Source: Patescibacteria group bacterium UBA5532
GTDB lineage: Bacteria; Patescibacteriota; Gracilibacteria; BD1-5; UBA2023
Length of the DNA: 35,526 nucleotides
Direction: 5' to 3'
NCBI GenBank assembly: GCA_002426885.1
Contig: DINU01000002.1
Span: forward strand, 1-35,526
The position numbers and the translations under genes were made by a program. Shown here piece by piece: positions 10,141 to 20,888 of the stretch (its first letter is position 1; each line of letters opens with the position of its first letter). The notes below the pieces were generated by a model. It was not told the origin of the DNA, made no database searches, and worked only from the letters and a program-made list of their open reading frames with translations.

Positions 10141-11421
10141 TTATTCGTGCGATTTTCGGAGTCTTCCGCGCCAGATTTCTCTCCCGACCTGCTGTCATGG
10201 GCGCTTGTGCAGGAGTGTTCATCGTGCCGTGAGTCCTGTATATGCGGTCGGAAGGAGTGGAATCGTCTCGAACGAATTGTCACGGAGAATCACATCGAGC
10301 TCTGTGAAGAAGTAAGAAGATTCCCGGATATTCCAGAATGGAAATGTCATCACGATAAGATTCGGGAATGCCATCTGTCTCAGTCCATAGAAAAAATCTC
10401 GATAAAGCGACTCGATTTTTCTCTGTTCTTTCCGGATTTTCTCGAGTGAAATATCTTCTTTTCGCATGATTTCTCAGAGATATCCTTCGCTCACGATCGC
10501 ATATTCATCGAGATTTTCCTCGGTCGGAAACTTCTCACTGATATGCCGTGAATCGAGAGAAAAAACATGAAAGCGCATGGACTCAGTATCTTTCTTGGGC
10601 GTATTTCATCGGCTTTTTATAGTCTCCTGCCATGCTTTTTCTTTCGCAAGAAATGCAGATCCGTTCTTCTGTGCGAGTGATACCATGTCGTTCTGGATAT
10701 CGCTTCCGAGGATTTTCCCGACGCCCATATGCATCGCTTCGATCGCGACCGTCCCAAGTCCGATAAATGGATCATAGATTCATTTTTCTATACTCCCATA
10801 GGTAGTATCGCGTGCGATGTTTATCATCATCTGAGCGAGTTTCGGCGGAAGCATCCCGATATCCATATCGCGTGTTTTTCCCATATCCCTCCGGGTATAG
10901 CTATCGATGTCCTGACATGCGAGCGTCACTCCGAAAAAAGTCTCACCCCGAAAGGTAAGAAGTACATATTCCGTCTCCGATCGCCCGAGTTTTTCCTCTT
11001 TAAAGACGGCACTGACGATATTTTCATTCGCTCGATTCACGAGACGTGATGCGATACCAGCATTTCCGAGCATTTTCTTAATGTGCATTCCACTCTCGAA
11101 CTGGGAAAAATCCCGCCCATATACGCCGATCGCAAAACGGATTTTCTGGGATTCTTCTCATTCTGAAGTGGGAGGATATTTTTCCTGAATGTCCGCGACG
11201 ACAGCATCGCGAAAGTCGGTGATCGCAATCGGGCGAAGAATCCGAATGGCGCGGATGCTTCATCCGAGCTGATGAAATTCGTATTTCTGAAAGTCAGGAA
11301 GGTCAAAGAAAGCAATCTTGCCGTCCGATCCTCGAAATGATGCCTCTCCGTATCGTGCGATGAGCTCAGCAAGCGAGAGGGCATCCTCACGTCCGAGGAT
11401 AAATGCAATGGTGTGGAACAT
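10141..11421 (-). CDS. Trm11-like RNA methyltransferase
   Basis: 426 residues. The N-terminus (FHTIAFILGREDALSLAEL) resembles the N-terminal part of archaeal/eukaryotic Trm11 and related tRNA guanine-N2 methyltransferases, followed by a THUMP-like region and a Rossmann domain. The SAM-binding motif is YDPFIGLGTVAIEA (about residue 215). At the place of the catalytic D/N-P-P-Y motif there is AIVSEGYLG, so the active site is not canonical. UGA codons at about 11260, 11158, 10780, 10606, 10474, 10219 and 10195 read as Gly; stop UAA at 10141. First gene of the operon with the dciA-like gene and ruvB. The promoter at 11428-11455 would start transcription at or next to the ATG, implying a leaderless mRNA. 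Confidence 0.8.
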
Positions 11422-11427
11422 GCGCGG

Positions 11428-11455
11428 AGTATACGAGAAAAAACGGAAAATTCAA
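11428..11455 (-). promoter_or_regulatory. promoter of the trm11-like operon (leaderless)
   Basis: On the minus strand TTGAAT and TATACT are separated by 16 bases, and the ATG begins only 6 bases after the -10 box, where transcription normally starts. Confidence 0.55.
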
Positions 11456-11785
11456 ATTTCCTCCGGAAGTCAGCTGAAAATAAAGGGAAATTTCCAGCTT
11501 CCACAGAGTAAATCCGAAAACAAGCCAGAAAAAGTATATCACTGCCTCACGGAAGCAGGAATCTACCAAAATAAGGGGAAGCAAGCCAAAACCCTGCTAT
11601 CCTGTGTTATGCAGAATCCATAGGAGAAGAATCTCGAGCTCGAATTCCAGCAGGGGAATTCTATGCAAAAGAATGAATTCTGGAATATACCACTCACGAT
11701 GATACGCACCTTTATAAGCGAGTAATCAAGACGAGGGAGATAAAAACTTGGTCGATCTTACACCGAAGTGAAAAAAGGACTGAAG
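11456..11785. other. intergenic region, nothing recognised
   Basis: About 330 bases between the trm11-like gene and the end of the sanA-like gene. Open frames here are short and without family features. A small dyad (GAAG TAA CTTC followed by a T run on the minus strand, about 11770-11793) may end the proS/sanA-like transcript. Confidence 0.4.
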
Positions 11786-12421
11786 TTACTTCGCAAGTGG
11801 AATAACTTCTTTCTCGCCGAGTACCGTCGCCTCCGTCTCAAAATATACATCGGAAAGCGCGAGAATACGTGCAAATATCTCACGTACATAGACCATCGGA
11901 GCGACTGAGAAAGGCACGGGATCAGCGTTAAATCCTACGGCATGTATCCCATTTTTGCGAGCGAGGTAAATCGCTCGTTCGTTATGAAAACCCTGTGAAA
12001 TCACGATAAATTCGTCCTGTCAAAATACTTCTTTCGCGCGGATCATCGAGTCAAGGGTGCGAAATCCTGCGAAATCCTGCGTAATATCCTCAGCCGGAAT
12101 CCCTGCCGATATGAGCGCTGTCTTCATCTTTTCAGGCTCATTATACATTTCCGTCGAATTATCACCAGATACGATAATATGCTGGATTTTTCATGCTTCA
12201 TAGAGTGCTCGCGCGGTCTCTATCCGTCACTTAAAGAAGATATTCTCCTCTCCACGATTTGTCGGACTCGTCCCGAGAACGAGACCGATATCATATGATG
12301 GCACGGTCGTGATATCAGTATAAATATATGGCTTCGCATACTCGTGAATATAGAGCATCGGTCCGAGAAGCACCAGACATACTATAAAAAAGAGCAGAAA
12401 GAAAAATTTTTTTATTGTCAT
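11786..12421 (-). CDS. SanA/YdcF-like membrane protein (DUF218)
   Basis: 211 residues. One N-terminal membrane segment (about 4-23) anchors a DUF218 domain outside or at the membrane face. Family pattern visible: YDIGLVLGTSP near residue 43, then ALYEAGKIQHIIVSGDNS, the helix with EPEKMKTALISAGIP, DFAGFRTLDSMIRAKEVFG and the second strand FIVISQGFHNERAIYLARK. SanA in E. coli is linked to envelope barrier function; the biochemical activity of the family is poorly known. UGA around 12227 reads as Gly (FFKGRIETA). Starts 8 bases after the proS stop, so co-transcribed with it. Stop UAA. Confidence 0.85.
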
Positions 12422-12429
12422 GCGGAATA

Positions 12430-13899
12430 CTAGAAATTTCTCGCTACGACCACCATCACAGTATCGCTTTTTTCTGGAGTAAGAAGCATATCTGTAAACT
12501 GACCCTCGAATGGAATACAGCGAGTTGTCGCCTTAAATCGATCTTTGATCTCCTGCTCAAATGCGGGATTTTTATCCCATTCATAGAGTGCAAACTTCCC
12601 ATCATTCACGGCTTCCCCGATATCTTCGAGTGACTTACATGGGACTGTATTTTCACGAAGTCGTACACGACTTTTCTCGAGGAGTGCCTTCTGTCCAGCT
12701 TCAGCCATAAGCGCGAGCGTACTCTGAAGCTCATCGAGTGGGACGATTTTCTTCTCGCCCGTAATTCTCGACGCGACGACACAGGTCCTCTGCTCGATAT
12801 CTCGCTCTCCACACTCGATCCGCTGAGGATATCCTGAGATTTCCCATTCAGCGATTTTCTCTCCGAGTCGGATATTCCGGAAGTCTATAAGCGTCTTCGT
12901 TTCATCGCCGACATACGCTCGGAAGTATTCTCCCCTGACAGGAATCTCGGTCTGAGATCCTGTGACGATGGAGGCAATTTCACGGACATACGCATTAACG
13001 CGATCGGTATTTTCTTTTCCATAAATCGGCAAAATAACCGCCCCATATTCGCTCATTCGCGGTGGGATAATGATTCATCGATCATCTCCGTGGGATGAGA
13101 TAATTCCCCCGATAGATCGAGTCGAGAGTCCCCATGATGTGTAGTATGGATTTTCGAGTCATCCTTCTCGATTCTGAAATGTGACATCGAAGCCACGCAT
13201 AAATCCCTGACCGAGTAAATGCGATGTACAAATCTGAAGTGCCCACCCATTTCCCATCATCGGCTCGAATGTATATGTCGTGTCCGCGCCAGCGAATTTC
13301 TCACTCTCAGACTTCCGTCCGACGATCCCATCGATCGCCATCAGATCGCGGATCGTCGCGATATAAACGTCATGGAGGATAGAAAGGGCAAATGCATTTG
13401 CCTCATCGTGGCTCTCGTGAAGCGTATGTCCCTCTTGCCAGTGGAACTCCGTCGTACGGAGAAATGGACGTGTACGTTTTTCCCAGCGTATAATATTCGC
13501 CCACTGATTATAGAGAAGTGGGAGATCACGATACGAAGTCAGTCGATTCTTAAAAAACTGGCAGAATAAGAGCTCCGAAGTCGGACGGATCGCATACGGC
13601 TCATCGAGTTGTTTTCCTCATCCATGCGTAACGACTGCGAGCTCGGGAGCAAATCACTCGATATGATCTTTTTCTTTCTCGAAATAACTCATCGGGATCA
13701 GAAGCGGAAGCATCATATTCTGCACTCCGAGGAGATCGAGCTTTTTTTGCATCGTCTCACGGATCTTCTGCCAGAGTGTCACAGACTTCGGGAGAAACGT
13801 GATACATCCCGTCACGGGCGCATACTCGAAGAGATCTGCTTCTTTTGCTACGTCGAGATACCACTGAGAATAGTCTTGTTTTTGAGGAGTGATAGCCAT
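12430..13899 (-). CDS. proS: prolyl-tRNA synthetase, archaeal/eukaryotic type
   Basis: Class II aminoacyl-tRNA synthetase that charges tRNA-Pro. 489 residues, the length of the archaeal/eukaryotic-like (ProS type 3) form that lacks the large editing insertion of E. coli ProS. Visible: N-terminus QDYSQWYLDVAKEADLFEY, motif 1 region, YAIRPTSE, motif 2 with FLRTTEFHWQEGHT, GADTTYTFEPMMGNG, motif 3 region with DDRGIIIPPR, then the anticodon-binding domain and a C-terminal extension with several Cys (CGERDIEQRTC, TRCIPFEG). UGA at 13654, about 13156 and 13075 reads as Gly. Stop UAG. Shares a transcript with the sanA-like gene. Confidence 0.95.
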
Positions 13900-14015
13900 A
13901 AATTCTTGAGAAAATTGCTAAAATTCGTGTGCAAGGTAGAATTTCTTGGAGTGCTGAAATATCCTCCGAGAACGCACGAGAGTAGGAAAAATCGAGAGAA
14001 ATGTCTCAGAATATC

Positions 14016-14468
14016 TTAAAATGGAATATCCTCGACAGAAATCTCTTCTTCTTGTTTCGGGGAAGATTTTCGTGTCTTTGCTGGACTGACTTCTGCGGGA
14101 GCAGATGATGCTGATCCGTAGTCTCCGCCTGATCCAGTAGGAGAACCGAGAAGGATGACGTTCTCTGCGACGATCTCAGTCATGTATTTCTTCTGACCAG
14201 ATGGATCGTCCCAGCTTCGTGTCTGAAGACGTCCTTCGAGATAGACTTTTTTTCCTTTCTGCATGTAGTTCTGAGCGAGATCCGCGAGGAATCCCCACGC
14301 GACAACTCGGTGATACTCGACTTGCTCTTGTTTGACGCCATTCGCATCCTTCCATGTGCGATCGGTCGCGATCGAGAAATTGGCAACTTTCTGACCTGAC
14401 GGTGTCTCCTTAATCTCAGGATCTGCCGTAAGATTTCCGATAAGCTGTACCTTGTTCAGTGATGCCAT
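14016..14468 (-). CDS. ssb: single-stranded DNA-binding protein
   Basis: Binds single-stranded DNA during replication, repair and recombination. 150 residues: OB fold (about 1-108) with LNKVQLIGNLTADPEIK, ATDRTWKD, VEYHRVVAWG and YLEGRLQTRSW; then a Gly, Ser and Pro-rich linker; then the acidic tip EDIPF that recruits partner proteins. Start at ATG 14468 gives the normal MASLNKV N-terminus; an upstream TTG at 14525 is unlikely. U-rich leader, no Shine-Dalgarno. Single gene with its own promoter. Stop UAA. Confidence 0.96.
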   Translation of the reverse strand: MASLNKVQLIGNLTADPEIKETPSGQKVANFSIATDRTWKDANGVKQEQVEYHRVVAWGFLADLAQNYMQKGKKVYLEGRLQTRSWDDPSGQKKYMTEIVAENVILLGSPTGSGGDYGSASSAPAEVSPAKTRKSSPKQEEEISVEDIPF

Positions 14469-14498
14469 AAGCAAAAAGATAAAAAAATAAACACAAGC

Positions 14499-14526
14499 AT
14501 TGTACTGAAAAACACGATTGTGCAAA
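14499..14526 (-). promoter_or_regulatory. candidate ssb promoter
   Basis: Minus strand TTTGCA and TACAAT with a 16-base spacer, about 30 bases before the ssb ATG; it lies in the gap between the O-methyltransferase stop and ssb. Confidence 0.5.
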
Positions 14527-14551
14527 TTCTTTTCATGTGATAGAGAATGTC

Positions 14552-15124
14552 CTACTCGCGCGGGAGATTTCTTTTTTCGAGGATCATCAGTCCGTCATCA
14601 GGATCAGTCATCTCGATATGATATGGGATTTTTTTCGTATCGAGGAATGTGTAGAGATTTTCCATTTTTGATCGGAATTTTACGACATCATCGAAGCATA
14701 TAATCGCGTCATCTGCGAGCTTCGGAAGGACATCGAGAAGATAATCGAGGTACTTACTCTTACGCGCATCGATGAAGCAAAAGTCAAAATATCCATCACA
14801 AAGCTTCGGGATTACGGCACTTGCATCTCCGTGTATGGCAGTGATTTTTTTTGCTCCACAGGTCTCGAAGTGATGGATCGCCTCGAGATGCATATTTCAC
14901 ACGAATTCGATCGTCGTAATATCTGGCATCTGCTCAATATCTCAGAAGCTATTCGCGAGCTGAAGCGTCGAGTATCCATTGGCGGTCCCGATCTCGAGGA
15001 TATGCGTTCTCGCATGTCCGCGGATGATCTGCTGGAGAAATGTCGCATTTTCCTCAGAAATATTCGGGATATTTCTGACTGAGCCGGAGCGCTTAAGAGA
15101 TTGGAGATAGCGGGTAATGCTCAT
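14552..15124 (-). CDS. SAM-dependent O-methyltransferase (family 3)
   Basis: 190 residues, close to the usual 200-220. N-terminal helices (SITRYLQSLKRSG), then SAM motif HILEIGTANGYSTLQLA, then IHGDASAVIPKL and FDFCFIDARKSKYLDYL, ending with IICFDDVV, all in the order typical of the catechol/caffeoyl-CoA-type O-methyltransferase family. The substrate cannot be told. UGA near 14939 and at 14897 reads as Gly. Start: ATG at 15124; a GTG at 15130 is also in frame. Stop UAG. Not obviously linked to its neighbours. Confidence 0.88.
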
Positions 15125-15821
15125 ATTCACACAAATATTTTCTGAATCTTAAGCAAAAATATGAAAATTCAAAGAGAGAAAATTAATAGCGAATTTTTCT
15201 TTTTACAATCCACGCACTATAAAAAGATTCTCGGTTTTCTGGGAGTAATTTGTATAATTCAGAAAAAACAGCAGGACACATCACGTCCTCGAAAAGAAGA
15301 GTAAGAAGTGCGAGTTGTTCTATTGGGGTAAAAACTCAAAATACCGTATGAAAATCATCATGAATCTCCCGATGAAGGATTTTTTGGTTTGGGCGAGAAT
15401 TCTCTCATCATCGTGATCGTGCAACAAGATGATGTATCGAAGGGATTATTTTTCCTTTGGTACTATGATCTCACGAATAAACGGGGGTATTTAATCACAA
15501 TATAGCACAAATTCGGCGATTAAATTCCGAGGTGAAAGTGGTATAATTTATAGAATAAAACATTTGGAATGGATTTTCTGAAAAACATAATAAGAGTCGG
15601 ACTAATGCATCCCTTTGCTTGCTACTAAAATAAATATCTTCTCTTCGCTCTTTCGGTACCCTTAATAGTAGCAAAGGATCTCCTCATAATTTTTCTACAT
15701 CCCTTTTGTACGGACTTTGTTTATTCATAAAAATTCTTCGAGAAAATAATGAACATATTCTAAAATAAACTATTTTTTTGTCAAATATTCTTCATCACAA
15801 TCTATCACTTTTCGATATGGA
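15125..15821. other. gene-poor, A/T-rich gap
   Basis: About 700 bases without a secure gene. Short plus-strand frames at 15161-15304 (47 aa) and 15348-15494 (48 aa) start with ATG. Overlapping them in another frame (15332-15508) is a protein-like stretch with GFFGLGEN and LFFLWYYDLTNK but no start codon, so decayed coding DNA is possible. A TATAAT lies at 15542-15547. CCTTTGC...TACTA (15611-15626) and TAGTAGCAAAGG (15667-15678) form an imperfect inverted repeat. Confidence 0.4.
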
Positions 15822-16205
15822 TTATGAGCAGGGTTCATCGTTGTCTGCATTCGGGTGCTCGCCTCCCCCATACTGAATGGCTCTGGCTTTATCTATAATT
15901 TGCTTTACTTCCCAGGAAATCCTCTCTGTCTCTTCGGGAGAGCAATCTCTCCATGGAAACACTTCTCGTCCGGGTACAAGAGCGCTATAAGGATTCTTTA
16001 AGGGTAATCCATTACCGACTGGACCATTTTTATCATGTTCTTGCATAAATACCCCCATGATCGCTACGCGACACCTCTGGGCTAATGTATCAATTTGCTT
16101 TGTCCCATAATTTATTTCCTGTGAGAATAACCCAGTTGCCTGACGGAAATAACCATTAAGTTTTTCAAATTTATTAGCCAAGCTATCAGGAGGGGTGTTT
16201 TCCAT
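15822..16205 (-). CDS. hypothetical protein
   Basis: 127 residues, not recognised. No signal peptide, membrane segment or repeat. N-terminal half looks helical (SLANKFEKLNGYFRQATG, KQIDTLAQRCRVA), followed by a Pro and Gly-rich turn region (VGNGLPLKNPYSALVPG), a second helix (EETERISWEVKQIIDKARA) and a charged tail. It uses only GGN codons for glycine and no UGA, unlike most neighbours, which may point to recent acquisition or just chance for a short gene. Downstream of recG with its own candidate promoter. Stop UAA. Confidence 0.65.
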   Translation of the reverse strand: MENTPPDSLANKFEKLNGYFRQATGLFSQEINYGTKQIDTLAQRCRVAIMGVFMQEHDKNGPVGNGLPLKNPYSALVPGREVFPWRDCSPEETERISWEVKQIIDKARAIQYGGGEHPNADNDEPCS

Positions 16206-16231
16206 AAGAAGTTATTATGATTCTGATACAG

Positions 16232-16259
16232 AGGATATCATTTTACATACTCAAGTCAA
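16232..16259 (-). promoter_or_regulatory. candidate promoter of the 15822-16205 gene
   Basis: Minus strand TTGACT and TATCCT with a 16-base spacer, in the 62-base gap after recG; the ATG is 27 bases downstream. Confidence 0.5.
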
Positions 16260-16267
16260 ATACTGTA

Positions 16268-18271
16268 CTATTTTCCCTCTCGAATCCACGACTCTATCTC
16301 TTCTCGGATTTCCCCGATCAGATCGAGGTCACGAAGACTCGCGAAATGAAGGTCAGGGACGCCAGATTGACGGATACCATAGACTTCTCACGGACCACGA
16401 AGCTCGAGGTCGATTTCCGCAAGCACAAAACCATCATTGGTATTTTCCATGGCGCGGAGACGCTCGGTCGACGTGTCATTCGATGGGAAAAGATAGCAGT
16501 ATGACTGGAGATCGCCTCGCCCGACACGACCACGAAGCTGATGAAGCTGAGAGAGTCCGAATCGCTCCGCTCCTTCGATACAGATGACCGTCGCGTTCGG
16601 ATTATCGACACCGACTTCCACGACCGATGTCGACGAGAGGATCTGGATTTTTCGATCGTAAAAATCCTGCATAATCCGATCTTTCTCTTTTCCGCTCATT
16701 TTCCCATGGATCAAACCGACGGTATTCATAGGAAAAGCGTCGACCAGCGCATCTCGCATACTCGTCGCATTCGCGATATCGAGTGTCTCAGACTCTGTCA
16801 CGAGCGGAGAAATCCAGTAGACTTGCTGTCATTCGCGGATCAGCTCCTCGATAAATCGATAGACTTCTTCTCGTTTTTGTGATTTTACGATTTTTGTGTG
16901 GATCGGCTTCCGTCCGACGGGATACTCATTCAGGACCGAAATATCCTGATCTCCGTAGAGTGTGAGCGCGAGCGTCCGTGGGATCGGAGTCGCCGACATA
17001 TTGAGTCGATGGGGATAGAAGCCATTTTTCTCATCACCAGAAAAAAAATGTTCGAGCGCTTTCCGCTGTTCCACGCCAAATCGATGTTGCTCATCGACGA
17101 TCACGAATCCGAGCGATGCAAATCGGACAGAATCCTGGATCAGTGCATGTGTCCCAAAGAGGATTTCCACGTCGCCTCCGCGAATCTGATCTTTTATCGA
17201 TTCTTTTTCTTTCGGGGCGATCGATCCAGTCAGAAGTGCGCTCGTAATGCCGTAATATCGGAGAAGATTTTCAGAGTTCTGAAAATGCTGTGACGCGAGA
17301 ATCTCTGTCGGCACCATAAAAGCGACTTGAATCCGCGTCTTTTCACGATGGGAAAGGATCATATGGATCGCGACGAGAAGTGCGACGATCGTTTTTCCTG
17401 TCCCGACGTCGCCCTGGAGGAGTCGCATCATCGCATGTGGTTTTTCCATGTCTTTCAGGATCTGGAAGAGGACGATCTTCTGCTTATCTGTAAGAGCAAA
17501 AGGAAGCCCTCCGATGAGTTCCCGCATCAGATCCGAGTCGAGAGCGGTCATCAGAGAATTTCCAAGAGACTCCTCTTCGAGCGCATGCTTCTTCGCGATT
17601 CCTCGATACTGAAAGTGAAAAAGCTCCTCATATCCGAGCTCTTCGCGAGCACGAAGAAAGTCCGTACTCGACGTAGGAAAATGCAGTGCCTGAATATTTT
17701 CTCTTCGCGATCGCATGTGTCGTTTTTTTCGTATCTCTTCTGGAAGATCGGACTGAAAGAGTGGAAAATCTTCTTCAAGAAAGGATTTCAGAAAAAGCAT
17801 CTTCTCTCGAATCCATGTTCATGGAATGTAGTTCACATCGGAGTAAATCGGACGAATCGCGCGACGATTTTCCTTCATATACTCGATATCAGCACTCACG
17901 AATGAGAGTCGACCATACTCGTATTTTGGCTTTCAGAAAATGATGACTGTATCTCATGTATGGAACTGGGTCGCGATCATCCTCCGCCCAAACCAGACAC
18001 ACTCGATCGTATTTCCGTCCGTATCGGAGAGGATCGCCTTCGTCAGAAGTTTTCCATTTCTCGTGCGCTCCTCGGTAAGTGTCTCGATTTTTCCCTGTAC
18101 TGTCTGCTTCTCGGTGACATTTATCTCGATGAAACGCGAGATAATATCGCTCGTATCCTCGAAATCTCGCGGAAAAAGAGCGAGAAAATCTTCGACCGTA
18201 TCGATTCCTACCTCGTGTAATTTTCTGATATACGTATCAGTTGTATGAAGAAGAGTTTTTGAGAGATTCAC
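16268..18271 (-). CDS. recG: ATP-dependent DNA helicase RecG
   Basis: Superfamily 2 helicase that remodels stalled forks and branched DNA. About 667 residues, normal length. N-terminal wedge/OB domain (TVQGKIETLTEERTRNGKLL), helicase motifs: Walker A LLQGDVGTGKT, FMVPTEILASQH, GTHALIQ, DEQHRFGVEQR, MSATPIPRTLALT, and in the second lobe VVEVGVDNPNA and HQLRGRVGRG. The C-terminus contains IRQSGVPDLHFASLRD, the expected RecG tail. UGA at 17951, about 16826 and 16388 reads as Gly; stop UAG. No ATG fits: I chose GTG at 18271; TTG at 18304 is possible. Confidence 0.95.
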
Positions 18272-18385
18272 GAGAGTATTGTACGGAAAAAAGAAAGTTC
18301 TCAAGCGAAATTTTTCATGCCTTGAGCAGGAAGGAGAAAAGAGAATTGTGAAAATTCTCTCTCGGGCGGATTTCGGAAAGTCCTT

Positions 18386-18413
18386 TTGACTTTTTCCGCT
18401 TTTTTAATACTAT
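18386..18413 (+). promoter_or_regulatory. fusA promoter
   Basis: TTGACT and TACTAT with a 16-base spacer, followed by a leader of about 40 bases ending in a T run before the fusA ATG. Confidence 0.5.
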
Positions 18414-18457
18414 CGTGCCGTCTTCAAAAAGATTTTCTTATTTTGTTATTTTTTTTT

Positions 18458-20596
18458 ATGGCTATTTCGAAAGATCTGTCAAAGATCCGAAATTTTGGTA
18501 TCGCGGCGCATATCGATGCGGGAAAGACGACGACTTCTGAGCGTATTCTTTTTTACACTGGAATCAATCATAAAATCGGAGAGGTCCACGATGGAGCTGC
18601 GACGATGGACTGGATGGCACAGGAACAGGAGCGTGGTATCACGATCACTTCCGCTGCGACGACAACGACCTGGAAATGAATCCAGCTGAATCTGATCGAC
18701 ACTCCGTGACACGTCGACTTTACGATCGAAGTAGAGCGATCTATGCGTGTCCTCGATGGGGCAGTCGCTGTGTTTGATGCTTCTCAGGGAGTCGAGCCTC
18801 AGTCTGAGACGGTCTGGAAACAGGCTGATAAGTATCACGTTCCACGTGTAGCATTTGCAAATAAGATGGATAAGACGGGGGCTTCATTTAATATGACTTT
18901 CGAGTCGATCAAGAAGCGTCTCGCAGGAAATAAAGTCATCCGTATCCAGATTCCGATCGGTGAAGAGAGTGGATTCGAAGGTGTCATCGATCTGATCGAG
19001 GAAAAAGCCTACAAATTCGATGGAAAAATGGGGGAAGTCGTGATACCGATCGATATTCCTGAGTCACATAAAGAAGAGGTAAAAGCACTCCGTGCAGAGA
19101 TCGTCGAGCGTGCTGCAGAACAGGATGATACACTTATGGAGAAATTTTTCGAGACAGGAGAGCTTTCTGTCGCAGAGATCAAGCAGGGACTCAGAAAATG
19201 AGTCGTCTCAAATAATGTCTATCCGCTTCTCTGTGGATCTGCACTCATGAATAAAGGAGTTCAGCTCGTTCTCGATGCGGTCGTCGATTATCTTCCATGT
19301 CCTCTCGATATTAATGACGGGACGATCACTGGGACTGATCCTGACGATGAAGAGAAGGTGATCACTCTGAAGCAAGATCCAGACGAAGCACTCGGAGCGA
19401 TCGCATTCAAGATCATGACCGATCCATTTGTCGGACGTATCACATTCGTACGCGTCTATACTGGGACTCTGAAGTCTGGTTCGTATGTATTTAACTCTGT
19501 CTCAGGGGAAAAAGAACGAATCGGTCGTCTCCTCCAGATGCACGCGAATAATCGTACTGAAATAGAAGAGATCCCAGCAGGAAATATCGGTGCTGTCGTC
19601 GGACTGAAAGGGACAAAAACTGGAGACACCCTCTGTAATGATACACATCCGATCGTCCTCGAGCGTATGAACTTCCCTGAGCCAGTGATCTCCATCTCTG
19701 TAGAGCCGAAGACAAAGGCAGACCAAGAAAAAATGGGTGTCGCACTGAATAAACTCGCTGAAGAAGATCCTTCATTTAAGGTCTATACGAACCCTGAGAC
19801 AAATCAGACGATCATCTCTGGTATGGGTGAGCTTCACCTCGAGATTCTCGTCGATCGTATGAAACGTGAATTCAAGGTCGAGGCAAATACCGGAGCTCCA
19901 CAAGTCGCATACCGTGAGACGATTACTCAGCCAGTTGTCGATCAGCAGGGAGTGCACAAGAAGCAGACGGGTGGTCGCGGACAATTTGGTGATGTTACGA
20001 TTACCTTCGAGCCGATCTCGGCAGAGGAGAGAAAAGCTGATCCAGAGCTGAAAGATGAGACGATTTTCGAGAATAAGATCGTCGGATGAGTGATCCCGAG
20101 GGAGTTCATCCCATGAGTACAAAAAGGTCTTCTGACAGCGTATTCTCGCGGTATCATCGCCGGATATCCTGTCGTCGATGTTCGTGCGAAGCTCACATTC
20201 GGATCATACCATGATGTCGACTCGAATGAGCTCTCATTCCGACTCGCTGCGATCAAGGCATTCCGAGAGGCTGCAAAAAAAGCACGTCCCGTCCTCCTCG
20301 AGCCGATCATGCTCGTCGAGGTAAATACTCCAGAAGAATATATGGGAGATGTCCTCGGAAATCTGAACAGCAAACGTGGTCAGATCATCGAGATGACCGA
20401 GCGATGACTCGCAAAAATCCTTCGTGCATACGTACCGCTCTCAGAAATGTTCGGATACTCGACAGATCTCCGATCTATGTCACAGGGGCGCGCGACATAC
20501 GTCATGGAATTCTCTCACTATGCACAGACTCCGACAAATATCACAGAAAAAATCCGTGCAGAACGCGGTGTAAAATTCGAAGAAGATGATGAATAA
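18458..20596 (+). CDS. fusA: elongation factor G
   Basis: GTPase that drives ribosomal translocation. 712 residues, normal. Visible: G1 AAHIDAGKTTTSER, G2 QERGITITSAATTT, G3 DTPGHVDF, G4 NKMDKTGA, domain IV-type GGRGQFGDV, and domain V with QGRATYVMEFSHY. Six UGA codons (18677, 18707, 19199, 20087, 20114, 20405) read as Gly; the second is the invariant G3 glycine. The ATG follows a pure T/A leader. Here fusA is alone, not in the usual str operon with rpsL, rpsG and tuf. Stop UAA, followed by two terminators. Confidence 0.98.
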
Positions 20597-20615
20597 ATTT
20601 CTCTGATTCTCGAGA

Positions 20616-20646
20616 AAATCCCCAGCAAAACTGGGGATTTTTATTT
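20616..20646 (+). terminator. fusA terminator
   Basis: 10-bp stem AAATCCCCAG / CTGGGGATTT, loop CAAAA, then a T-rich tail. Confidence 0.92.
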
Positions 20647-20700
20647 TGGGATTATCGATTTTTCTCCATCACTTTTTTCTTTCTGCTGGATAAACGGAAG

Positions 20701-20735
20701 AATGCCCGACTGTAAAGATAGGGCATTTGTTTTAT
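20701..20735 (+). terminator. second terminator after fusA
   Basis: AATGCCC ... GGGCATT with a 13-base loop, then TTGTTTTATT. Weaker than the first; possibly a back-up. Confidence 0.55.
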
Positions 20736-20888
20736 TCTTATCCCTTGCCCCCTGGTGTGACTACTTCGGGCAGGCGAGAATCCACACTGTGAGTGAGTCT
20801 CGGACTTATAATAGAGACAATTCTATGTGAAAATTCCACACACGAACAGGATCATGTCCACTTGAAACTACGATATATTCTGGCATCT

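Noticed and set aside
15161..15304. 47-codon ATG frame in the 15125-15821 gap
   Set aside because: No recognisable features and no promoter or leader of the local kind; kept only as part of the gap description.
16318..17293. Plus-strand frames opposite recG
   Set aside because: Complement of a complete RecG with all helicase motifs.
20806..20886. 26-codon frame directly after the SMR gene
   Set aside because: Too short and featureless; the close spacing to the SMR stop may be chance.
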